From Kondoa malvinella (Eukaryota > Basidiomycota > Agaricostilbomycetes > Agaricostilbales > Kondoaceae): DNA of 64,000 nt. The notes below the pieces were generated by a model. That model ran no database searches and was not told where the DNA came from. It was given only the letters and a program-made list of their open reading frames with translations. A program made the position numbers and the translations under genes. The DNA lies in contig BCIM01000001.1 in assembly GCA_039545315.1 (NCBI GenBank), positions 1,606,807 through 1,670,806 on the forward strand. Reading direction: 5' to 3'. Of the stretch, positions 14,759-24,127 are shown in pieces. Within the stretch, counting starts at the first letter, position 1; each line of letters opens with the position of its first letter.

Positions 14759-15374
14759 ATGGATTCAGCGCCAGTACAATTACTCCGTCCGGTCGTCGCT
14801 CTGACCGTGAGTGCGCTCCTGTTTTGGAACCAAATCTGTTCCGCTCACGTCTATGCGTTGTCTCTGCTTTAGGGTTGGACGTTCGCCATCGAGTCATGGA
14901 TGTACTATCAGAGACTTCCAGTAGTCAGCAGGATGAACCTGTAAGTCCGAACCATCTTGCGCTAACCATTTCAGTACGCTCACGGTCTCGTGAAGGACTC
15001 CAAGCAGCACCAAAGCTGATATGGACAACAGAACGCCTGCGTACATTCGTTGGAAGGGTAAGTCCGCTCATACAAACACGCGTAGAGAGGTAACAGATAA
15101 CCTGATAGTGGACAACTACAACCATCTTCACGAAGCTCCCACTACCTATTATGCAATCATGCTGGCCTTTTCCGTCCTCTCATCGGTGACTCGCAAGACT
15201 GATATGAGCACCGATGTCAAACTCGGTTGGATCTACGTCGCACTTCGTATTCTGCACTCTCTCGTTCACTGCCTCGCCAATCCAATCACGACTCGATTCG
15301 GCATATTCCTGATGAGCGAGGGGGTCAAGCTGGCGTTGGCGTTAAGGCTTGCTTCGTCCGTCTTCAGTGCATAA
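14759..15374 (+). CDS. MAPEG-domain membrane protein
   Basis: MAPEG proteins are small four-helix membrane proteins, some of which are glutathione transferases. Exon 1 encodes MDSAPVQLLRPVVALTGWT across a first intron and continues FAIESWMYYQRLPVVSRMN. After two more introns comes DNYNHLHEAPTTYYAIMLAF, whose NYNHL-E-PT element is the hallmark of one MAPEG branch. KLGWIYVALRILHSLVHCLA and a closing hydrophobic helix (GVKLALALRLASSVFSA) follow. Four hydrophobic segments are visible. Enzyme activity cannot be inferred. It converges on the F-box gene, with about 95 bases between stops. Confidence 0.82.
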
Positions 15375-15469
15375 GGGAAGACGTGATATTCGCGAAGCGC
15401 TGATGGTGACTAAGGAGATATTGACACAACGCGAAGCCTATGTACAAGTGCGACCGCTTCAAGCGACGG

Positions 15470-16978
15470 TCAAGCTGAAACCTTGTGCACGAACAAAGAG
15501 GTTGTTAACCCGCCCTTTCGACGTTTCGAATGCTTCCGGCATGGGCCAGTGCAATGCGCGCCGCACAAACCTTGCTGACAAGCTGGAAGAACTAGTCAGC
15601 TGGAAGAAGTGGAAGTGTTCAAAAGCTTACCACGAGAGACGACATTGGGACAATGCAGGCAGATGAGGTTTCCCGGAGCGCCATAGCGAATTTGAGCAGG
15701 CGGAGCGGGCGCCAGCACCGTATGTAGCACCGCCTCAACCGCCATTTGACCCTGAGCGAGCATCTCGATGATCGTTTGCTGACGACAGTTGCCTACGTGG
15801 TCCAGATACAGCATCGCTTGTGCTTCCAAATCAGACCTGCCCTTGTACCTAAGCGTAGTCTTCACGACTTCTCGAATGTTTCCCAAGTCGATGTAGAGTT
15901 TTGCGAGAGAAATTGCAGCTTGGATATTGATTGTACTGGCAGAGACAAGAGTGATATATCTTCGCTTGAGCAGACTGGTCTCTTGCTCTCCCATCGCCTC
16001 TACTTGAGCGAATGCATCGATCACAGCCTGACGATAATGATAGGGTAGATTCGCGATCATCTCAGCTTTTCGCTGGGGTAGCTTCGAGTGCCAGAGCGCT
16101 TTCACGTCCGACACCAGGTATGAGCGGTGCCTGATGGTGCGTGAATCCCTTCTCAAGCCGACAAGATCTGATTCCACCAAGCCGTATTGTTCCTTGATCT
16201 GAGGCGTATAGATTGTAGCATAGGCTGGGTTGGCCGTTTTGCACTAGTGAAGAAAATCAGCTTGGCCTTTACAGGTCGGATCTAAATTCACCGAATAGCA
16301 AAAGACGGCAATTTTTGGCACTTCACTAGAACAGTGACGAGTATAGACATGAGCATACCAGAATGACCGCTTGTAGACTACCGACTTACGGCATAAGCGT
16401 CTTATCACCCGCAAAAGTCCTTCGATGGCATCTTACGCAAGACTGGCTATAGCAGTGCTCGAAAGTTTGCATCCAGTTGATCGCGTTGCCTCTTCTATCC
16501 GCACCATATAGATGAGCTCGTTGTTTCCACGAGTATTCAGCAGAAAAGCAGGTGTACCAGGATCTTGATACTTGGGACATCCGACAGATGGAAGTATAAT
16601 CCCTTGATACTTCTAAATGACCGAGAATGTTGCTTTGAATCTCGACTGGTAGGGAAAGACCGCTTGTGGATGTAGGTCGAATTTCAGAGTAGATTGCAAA
16701 GATGGTATCGTGTCGGACCTCAGATGCATTCTTAGGCTTGATGAGTTGGCGTGACTTGGGTGCGTTACGTGACCATGCTCTGTCAGGTTCCTTGCACTAC
16801 CCAAGCTCATTAGCGTGCCTTTCTCTGTGAAACTTCAGTCGCTTACGACAATAGTGTCTTCCTTCGCTAGCTTCTTGAGCGCTTTCCTGCCTGCTATGGC
16901 TGCTTTTCGCTCTGTTCTCACCGTAAGAATAGGTCAAACGCTTGGAAAGAGAGGCGTACTAGGTCGCGTCGCTGGCAT
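15470..16978 (-). CDS. F-box protein with a Cys/His-rich C-terminus
   Basis: F-box proteins bring substrates to SCF ubiquitin ligases through Skp1. The start exon reads MPATRP and joins to KRKAAIAGRKALKKLAKED, a basic, nuclear-signal-like N-terminus. The F-box follows: LSLPVEIQSNILGHLEVSRD, then CRMSQVSRSWYTCFSAEYSW. Next comes FEHCYSQSCVRCHRRTFAGD, a CxxC-type site, and VPKIAVFCYSCKTANPAYAT with another CxxC. The middle is helical. The last exon encodes a tight cluster: CLHCPN, then CQQGLCGAHCTGPCRKH, and ends basic (SKRRKGG). Six short introns are needed. The substrate is unknown. The zinc-like clusters are unusual for an F-box protein, though similar Cys pairs after the F-box occur in other fungal F-box proteins. 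Confidence 0.78.
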
Positions 16979-17450
16979 AATGACTCCTCGATGTTACGTA
17001 ATTAATGCTCGAACTGGTAGGATGAGGGGTAGGAAAGTAAAGGAGAGCAAGAGTCGCTATTTTCAAGAGGAATCTGAACACTAATGTTTAGTTCTGATGT
17101 GAACTAGTCCTGGTCTTGGAGCATGTATGTCTCAGAGTAGAGACAGTGTTAAAGAGCGAGCGGAAGAGGACCATTATACGACACAGCGTAGTGGAGATGC
17201 TGATGGGACGAGACCAAACATGACATAACAAAAGCGAATCGAAATTAGGCAGAGCGGCAGACCTCCAAGCGGGACAAGCGCGCAGCTCCTCTGAGCAGGA
17301 GGTGCGAGTAGCGCATGATCAGAAAGGCTGATGGTCGAAACTGGAAGGGAAATATACGAAACATCACGACAACAGGTGACCGTCTAATGCAATGGCCGAT
17401 GCTGTCATGACCCAATACAGATACCAAGCCAGCATGCAGCGAGGAGACGT
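16979..17450. other. intergenic region, nothing recognised
   Basis: This lies between the F-box start and the RPL24 stop, both on the minus strand. It should hold the F-box promoter and the RPL24 3' untranslated region. I see no ORF with family resemblance and no RNA gene I can support. Confidence 0.4.
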
Positions 17451-18078
17451 CTATCTGGCACTCTTCGCTGATCCCTTGGCTCCCTGTTTGGAGATCTTTG
17501 GTGCGGTGGTCTTGCCAGATCCAGCAGATGCCTGTCAAACGTGATTTCCGCCATCAGCAATGCCGAATGATGTTGCTCAGCTATCTGACCTTCTTCTTCT
17601 TGTCTGCTTCGGCCTTCTTGTCCTTGGCTGCCTTGATAGCTGCTTGTCTCTGTGCGTCTCTGACTTCGGGCTGTGGTGAAGATTGAAGACTAAGCAGTGT
17701 CAGACTGTGACCAAGCAATCAAGCCCACCTTCTGGTTCCTCTTTGCCTGGATTGCAGCTAGATCGGCACCGACGATACCCCTCTGAACTTTGACAGTCTT
17801 CTTGCTACGCTTCTTGGCGACTTCCTCAGTGATACCCTTGCGGTGAGCGCGACGGTAGACTTGAGTCCACGCGAGCTTTCTCGGGTTCTTGCGCTGAAGG
17901 AAAAGGGATTCTTCCTTTGATGAAACGAAGCGGTAGACACGGGAGTCCAGGCGGATGTAAAGCTTTCCCTGTACATCCCAACCAACACGTAAGAACCATG
18001 TCCTTGTTCAATAGTGCACGCATGTACCTTGCTAGGGTAGATCTTGTAACCGGAGAACGAGCATTGTTCGACCTTCAT
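17451..18078 (-). CDS. RPL24: 60S ribosomal protein L24 (eL24)
   Basis: This structural protein of the large cytosolic ribosomal subunit is recognised by its first exon MKVEQCSFSGYKIYPSK, whose C-SFSGYKIYP is the zinc-ribbon start typical of eukaryotic L24. The next exon gives GKLYIRLDSRVYRFVSSKEE, LQRKNPRKLAWTQVYRRAHR and KGITEEVAKKRSKKTVKVQR, then GIVGADLAAIQAKRNQK. The basic C-terminal tail continues through two more introns (PEVRDAQRQAAIKAAKDKK) and ends KISKQGAKGSAKSAR. Length is normal. It is divergently placed from the small membrane-protein gene at 18396. Confidence 0.95.
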
Positions 18079-18395
18079 CTTGAATTACCTGAAGGCAGCA
18101 CACCGAATCACAACATCAGCCTCTGTTCCTATATCTCCATAATCTCCCTTGGGGTGCAGAACAGCAGACGAATGGTATCAGCAACAGCATGACGAGATAG
18201 TCAAAGTTGGCGATTTCTTGGGTATGCGCGAGGATCTGGGTATCTGACAGAGGGAGGTCGGGCCTTCGTTGAGACGCATATTCACCTTGGAGAGCTCTTG
18301 AAGGTCTTTCAAGGAATCACTGCCCTTCTTGCCGCTGTCGCTCTGCTCTCGACCCCCAAAATTCGACTTGTGGGTCAAACTTGGAAAATCACGAC
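18079..18395. promoter_or_regulatory. divergent region upstream of RPL24
   Basis: This is 317 bases between the RPL24 start and the next plus-strand gene, so it should hold the strong ribosomal-protein promoter. A minus-strand open frame here (18178-18417) has no family resemblance. I cannot name a binding site. Confidence 0.35.
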
Positions 18396-18682
18396 ATGGT
18401 TTCTCCTGCGCCAGCATTCACTCTATTCGCGCCCGCTGATCATACGCGCTTGTATACGACCGCAACTGTCGTATTCGCTTCATTGTTGCATGTCATGTTC
18501 GCATTGCGTCCTCATTATCTGCTATCTCAATGCGCCTCGTCTGCCTTCTTTGGGCTCCCTGAAGCGTCTCAATCTACCGCACCGAACGCTGTATCGTGGA
18601 GCTATCGTACTAGCAACTTATAGTACAGGACAAACGAATGCTCCCTTTGTTCATGGTGTTCCGGCTCAACGTCGTCTGGTAA
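18396..18682 (+). CDS. small membrane protein of unknown function
   Basis: The frame from the ATG at 18396 (MVSPAPAFTLFAPADHTRLY) has a hydrophobic segment TTATVVFASLLHVMFALRPH and a second weakly hydrophobic part. A canonical phase-0 intron after STAPNA removes 18588-18627 and restores the frame to DKRMLPLFMVFRLNVVW, stop at 18680-18682. An alternative is a further intron starting at the GTAAG at 18679 and ending in CAG at 18724, which extends the protein with FPFSLRILLVVQSL to a stop at 18785. That would leave only about ten bases before the next start. I do not recognise the family, and the exon structure is not secure. Confidence 0.4.
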
Positions 18683-18795
18683 GTTCTCAATCTTCCTCGT
18701 CACCCAAATGGTATACCTTCGCAGCTTTCCCTTCTCCTTGCGCATCCTTCTAGTAGTTCAATCTCTAATCCCATCGCTCTTTTGAATTGTATGTA

Positions 18796-20415
18796 ATGGT
18801 CAAGAGCTCAAGCTCACAGCCCAAAGAGCGCAAGCCAAAGCAATCCAGATCTGCTTCCAATACTTCTCGACAAGAACCAGAACGCAATGCTTCATCTCGT
18901 AGCCAGTCTAGGGCCATACCAATCGTTTCCTCGCCGCCTCCGGCTTATCAACCCCTCGCGAGCTCGTTCAGCAGCTCGTTCAGTCCGACTGCCCAGTCTC
19001 TTACTGTCGGTAGCGCTTCAAGAAGTAATGGCAGGCCATTGAGTCGAGCTGATTCGAATGTATCACTTGGGTGAGTGCGTTGGCAAAGTGAGATGGAGCA
19101 TTCTGACATGCTAGTAGATCCATGGCGTTTGTGCTACCCTCGGATGTCATATACACACCAAAGCGAAAACTACAAAAGGCTCCTACTAGAGATGCATCTG
19201 CCCGACAGCGCTCCAACAGCCCGCAACAAAGAGATCTTAGCCCTAGACCCGATCCTCGTACAGCCGTCTCGACACGAAGTCCAGCGCCCACTCCAGTTGA
19301 TCATGAAGAAGATCGGCAAGCTCTTTTACCTCGTCGTCCAAGTCCAGCGCCTTTACAAGACATTGCCCAACCAAAAGAAGTCAGCTTCCTCGACAACCAC
19401 ACAGTCATTCCAGGCGCAACATGGCGGCAATCTCAATACTCTATGACCAGTTCCGCCTTTCTAGAACACCAAGAAGAATACGGAATGGACGAATTCGTTG
19501 ATACTTCGCCTGTAAAGTTGCTTTCGCCTCCGATGATGCAAGGTCCTACCCCTTTACCTCCGCCTTCACCTTCAAGGCTTCCGCATTGCTCCGCTAATGC
19601 ACATATCGATGTCCAGAGGCATTACAAGCAACTGCGATCTATCCTACGTATGAAGCAAAAGAACATGCGGTCTGCTACGAGACGCTTGAGGCATCTTGAA
19701 GGGTTAGCGGTATCGATCTGGACTTGCATCGGTCTATTACTAGCAGCTGCTTCGGGTGTAGTCATCTATATGCATTGGCCGGGAGAAGGCGCGCTGAGAG
19801 CCGAGGTGACAAAGTATCAGCTGCTCATTGGGGTCGTGCCTATTGCTACATTGTTGGCTAACATCGGGTTTGGTCTGTTGTTGCAGTATCTGCGTCAATC
19901 CCACCTCTTTGTGAGCCAACCTCAAGTTGTTAGATGATAACTGACTTTTGTTTCATGTTTAGATTCGGAATGAATACCAGCTGTTCGACTATTCCGAGTG
20001 CCTCAATCTCATACTGAATGTCTCGAGGTTGCTAGTCGACATCGACACATCAGACTCACCTCAAAACAGACACGTTTTACTGGAAGAAGTCACCGACGTC
20101 TTGACACAAGCTGTCCTGCTCAAGCAGCGCTACGAAGCCTCTTCGAAATCAAAGCTGTTTCGCCGAACGGTATGCAAGATCTTTTTCGCACCAGCTTATG
20201 TGCTCTACTACTTCTTCTCTGGCTGTTTCGGACGAATGGGAAGAGGAGGGACAGAAGAACCAAGAGTCGCTCCGCTTGGAGTGGGCTGTCTCGTGTACTC
20301 ATGCGCTGTTGCGAGCTGCTGTTGTGTGCGGAAGCAGGACAAGTGGTTGGATGGCTTGGATGAGAGAGCGCAGAAGCGAGGGAGATGGGGAACGATTGTT
20401 ATAAGCGAGGTGTGA
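18796..20415 (+). CDS. unrecognised membrane protein with a disordered N-terminus
   Basis: Three exons are supported. Exon 1 (from MVKSSSSQPKERKPKQSRS) ends after SNVSLG. A 48-base intron joins it to SMAFVLPSDVIYTPKRKLQK. A second intron near 19910-19960 joins QYLRQSHLF to IRNEYQLFDYSECLN. The first 200 residues are rich in Ser, Pro, Arg and Gln and look disordered, with possible phosphorylation sites such as RSNSP and TRSPAPTP. Two hydrophobic helices follow (LAVSIWTCIGLLLAAASGVV and LLIGVVPIATLLANIGFGLL), with basic residues before the first. The C-terminal half is helical and includes a Cys-rich hydrophobic patch (VYSCAVASCCCVRK). No enzyme motif is seen and no function is proposed. Confidence 0.7.
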
Positions 20416-21084
20416 ACGCAAATGTGCATACAGACAAGCGTAGTCTGGTATATCGCAGACAGTGGTTCTCGCAGACATCTTCGGCGAGCAACGAGCAAGA
20501 CAGAAGATGAAAGACCGCACGTTCACGTCGTGTTCAGTCCAGTACACATTGGAAGTACGCAAGCTGCCTTGCTAGTCTGTTCCTTGCTGGTAAAGACCTC
20601 GAGCCTTGCGCGCATCCGAAGCGAAATTGGCATGATGTTACCGTGCACTGGTTAGCGCTCACTCAGACCATTAGCACGCTAAGGCTACAATTAGCTTGGA
20701 ACACGTCCCTCTCGCAATGCACAGCTCGCTTCGAAAACATGGCTCAGCGAATTCTTCCTGACGGACTCTATGCCTGTATGCCTTCAAACTGCTCGAAGCA
20801 CTGCGCGCCAGTCCTACTAGCGGCTTCTAGGTCCGCTGTGTCGCTATCTGGAGTACCAACTGCATTGATCACTGCCGGCTCTTCGTTACATCTCACGTGT
20901 CGGATCGCCTTGTTACATCAGGCCAGGTCCGTGTTGCGCACTGTACTCTTGTACCGGCACTTGGGGACGATCTTTTTTGCCTTCTCTCGCTCTTGATGTC
21001 CCTGCCTTTTCTCTCTTCCGAGCGGCTTCATTGGACTAGCAAGACTCGCACTTCTGCATCGGCATTTATAGCCAGACCCTCAAT
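20416..21084. other. intergenic region, nothing recognised
   Basis: This is 669 bases between the membrane-protein gene and the decayed seven-span copy. Frames at 20643-20996 and 20897-21088 are open but resemble no family, and do not continue into the pseudogene frame. The region may be remnant sequence from the duplication. Confidence 0.35.
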
Positions 21085-22031
21085 CTAGCACGGCAGGCCC
21101 TTCGAGTACCTTTATCACGTCGAATGTTGCGGTTCGCCAAACAACTGGCCACAAATGTGAGTGTAACTGAAATCTCGTTGACAGAATGCCCTGTTAGGCA
21201 GCGTGACCGGAGGATTTGCTGTTGCACAATGCTGCACTTATCTCGCTCTCACTCAGAATTAATTGAAGTACCGGATCCTAATCGGCGCTCTAATCTGCCT
21301 GGACATTGTCGTCATTATCGGCTATCTCGTGTAAGTCTGTACTCTCTGCATTGAAGACTCGTTCGCTCATCTCTACGATGATAGAGACTGTACTCTGAAA
21401 TTCGTATGTAACAATTCGCCTGGCCCTAGGTGGCTTCTCATTCTGGCTGTCATATTTAGGGTCGAGACTATGGCGATGTATCAGCACAGCGCAGAACAGA
21501 CGCGCCGATCTTTGTCGCTTTCTTTTTGTCTGGAAAAGTGGTTCGACGAATCATCAAAATCTGTCTGGAAACCAATCTGCTCACGACTGCTTTACAATTG
21601 TTGGCAATGACGCTGTATCTCGCGACGAGAGAGCTGCACTTCTTTTTGGTTGCTTCCCTGCCTCATGTTTACGTAGCAACATTGTAAGTCCCTGCCCAGA
21701 CGCACAACTTGACGAACTCATGCTGTAGCAGTATGCTTTGGCTCGTGTCGCGATTATCTACAAGGCAGATTAATTGCCAACAGTTCAGGAGGAGCCGGAG
21801 ATGGTACTTCGGGCAACAAAAAGTCATCTGGTGCTCTTGCGTTTCAAGTGAGTGACGTTCAGCAGTCCATTGATGAGTCTCATTTGTGCATTTCAGCCGA
21901 GCGGTATACACGTATCCCACGTCCGCTCTATGCAAATTGACGGCTCGACCAATTCGGAACTCGAGCTGGAAGATCTTGAGATGGACAGAGAAGACAGGGT
22001 AATACGATTCGAGCATAATCAAGCAGTGTAA
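21085..22031 (+). pseudogene. decayed tandem copy of the seven-span (DUF6534-like) protein
   Basis: The sequence runs parallel to the intact gene at 22608-24012: FITSNV, NALLGSVTGGFAVAQCCTYL, LKYRILIGALICLDIVVIIG, KVVRRIIKICLETNLLTT, ELHFFLVASLPHVYVATL, SMLWLVSRLSTRQI and the acidic tail SELELEDLEMDREDRVIRFE all have direct counterparts there. Lesions are: no ATG at the expected start, an altered first splice donor (GTTCGC against GTGCGT), an in-frame TAA at 21258-21260 in place of a Glu codon, a jump from the third span straight to KVVRR that removes roughly spans three to five, and a one-base shift near 21771. The end of the tail and its stop are still intact. It looks like a recent, decaying duplicate. 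Confidence 0.78.
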
Positions 22032-22607
22032 GGACTCTTGTGAGACAAAATAGAAGTGTACGATTCCTGCATCATAGTACTATCTCGCTCGCTTGAAATC
22101 CCGCAACGCTCGGCCTGGCGGTTGACAAGCATCAACGAAAGCATCATTGATTGAATGACAAAAAAGCCAGATATATCGCGCAGCAAAGACTAGAGCTATT
22201 TGGCCAAAGCCCTGATCTCCGTTGCAAGAACTCGCAGCCGAACTCGGGCATGGATGAAACGCTCACTACGCCCTGTCTACCTAGATTCTGCTCAGCTCTG
22301 TATTGCGGTGATTCATGCATTGGTCTTAAAGCCTCGTCTGGTTGTACTTGGTGCTTCTTGAGTCGTCTGCAAAGCTTTGTATCTTGAACCTTAATTCCGC
22401 CCTACGCCTCATTCGCTTGGACCCTTACGCCTCCGCCACGCCCCTTAATGCATCGCATGGGTCAGGTCTGTGTGCTAAGCACTGCGTGTTTTGTCCATGC
22501 ACGGCGAGATTTTCTCTTGACTCTTGGACTTTTCACTTCAATTACAACCCCATCTCAGTGCTTTTCAACTCTGAACTTCTTGCAATCCAAGGGTAATCTG
22601 AGCGACG
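22032..22607. other. intergenic region, promoter of the seven-span gene
   Basis: This is 576 bases between the pseudogene and the intact copy. Open frames at 22151-22387 and 22342-22636 show no family resemblance. It should hold the promoter of the intact gene. No repeat marking the duplication end was noticed. Confidence 0.35.
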
Positions 22608-24012
22608 ATGGCTGTTGTAGCACCACCTCCTTCTAACAGATTCATCACATCCAACATTACGGTGCGTCCGGCGTCTTGCTTAAGTCTACCTTGTCTTATG
22701 GATGAACCAGAATGCATTGCTCGGTGCAGTGACAGGCGGCTTTGCAATTGCTCAATGCTTGACCTATCTCGCCTTGACCAAGAACGAGCTCAAATACAAG
22801 ATCCTGATCGTCTCGCTGATCTCCCTATCGTTGATCGTTACAATCGGATACATGGTCGACTGTATAACCGCACGTGTCCTTCTCATAGCTGACACAACAC
22901 CGGTACTGACTTGCCAGTACAGAAATTCGGTATCAACTATGTTCGTTCCGCTTTGCTGCCACACTCGCAGCTGCTAATAATCACATGCAGGGCGACTATG
23001 CAGCACAACGAGTAACAAACGGACCTCTCTTTGTCGCTTTGACCAGCCATGGCATAATCATGTTTGTAGTGCTCGGCTTCTATAGCTGGAGGTAATTGCT
23101 CTTCTTTCGCGTGCTTTAGCGAGACCTGATTTATTTCTGATCAGATCGTATATCATGATGGGCAAGAAGGTCGGTCTTTTGCATTCGCACAGCTCCGGCC
23201 GCTCATATTCGTGCTTGCGTTGTTCAGCTTTGGGTTCTTATCCTCCTCGTACCCTTCGTGATAGCCGCGGGTGCCGTGGAGATTTGTAAGTCCATCTGTT
23301 CTTCTGACTTCTGACATCAGTCTGTCTAATATCAATGTCAGGGCTCGCGTCATACCAACTTGCGACTGGCAACCTTTCGATAGTCCGAGCCAATCTTGGC
23401 AACAAGATCGCTTTGACCTCTGCCATGCCAGCAGTAGCCGATATCGCTGTGACCGGCATGATGTTCTATGCTCTGTGGCGCACCAAAAAGCTTGGAGTTT
23501 CCAGCATGTCGAGCAAGGTCGTTCGCCGACTGGTCAAGATTTGCCTCGAGACGAATCTCATCACCACAGTGAGTGCTTTCATGTTGCTTGGAGCTATTCT
23601 TATTGCTGTACAGTTCTTTCAACTCCTTACCATGGTCTTCTACCTGACGACCGGAGAATTGCATTTCTGTATGTTTTCTTATCTCTTTGCATTCGCGGTT
23701 GTCTCATTCTACCTAGTTCTCGTCGCCTCCCTACCTCAGATCTATATCGCTGCTCTTATGCTCTGGCTGGTGTCTCGGCTCGGTACAAGGCAAATCATCG
23801 CAGAATCCAGCGGAGGCGGCATTAGCGACTTACCTTCGGGGTTCACTGCTGGCAAAAAGTCTTCCAACAATACGGCGTTTCAGCCAAGTGGCATTCAAGT
23901 CTCGCACATTCGCAGTCTACATGTCGAAGGCGAGGCCGACTCGGAATTGGAGCTTGATGAGATGGACAGAAAAGATAGAGCAATACGCTTTGAGCCGAGT
24001 CAGGCAGTGTAA
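22608..24012 (+). CDS. seven-span membrane protein, DUF6534-like
   Basis: Exon 1 encodes MAVVAPPPSNRFITSNIT. Later exons give NALLGAVTGGFAIAQCLTYL, LKYKILIVSLISLSLIVTIG, GDYAAQRVTNGPLFVALTSH, IIMFVVLGFYSWR, VWVLILLVPFVIAAGAVEI, and ALTSAMPAVADIAVTGMMFY followed by ALWRTKKLGVSSMSSKVVRR. Next are LVKICLETNLITT and ELHFFLVASLPQIYIAALML. About seven hydrophobic spans result. The pattern of a G-x-x-x-G first span with Gln-Tyr, an LWR-type loop and an ETNL span matches the DUF6534 family that is common in basidiomycetes. The tail is acidic (ELELDEMDRKDRAI) and shared with the decayed neighbour. Function is unknown in the family; a receptor-like role is only a guess. Confidence 0.72.
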
Positions 24013-24127
24013 ATACATAGGATACGAAATAGCTTTATAGCGCAAGTGTATATAGAATAGCTAGAATGAAATTAAAGTTGGCTGCCAGCGTCATTCTCCT
24101 CTTGTCAGAGAACCGCGTCTCCCGCAA

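Noticed and set aside
15349..15666. Plus-strand frame of 105 codons running past the MAPEG stop.
   Set aside because: It lies antisense to the last F-box exons, which have a consistent Cys-rich protein on the minus strand, and it does not extend the MAPEG family alignment.
18178..18417. Minus-strand open frame upstream of RPL24.
   Set aside because: Composition looks random, it overlaps the start of the plus-strand gene at 18396, and it sits in the expected promoter.
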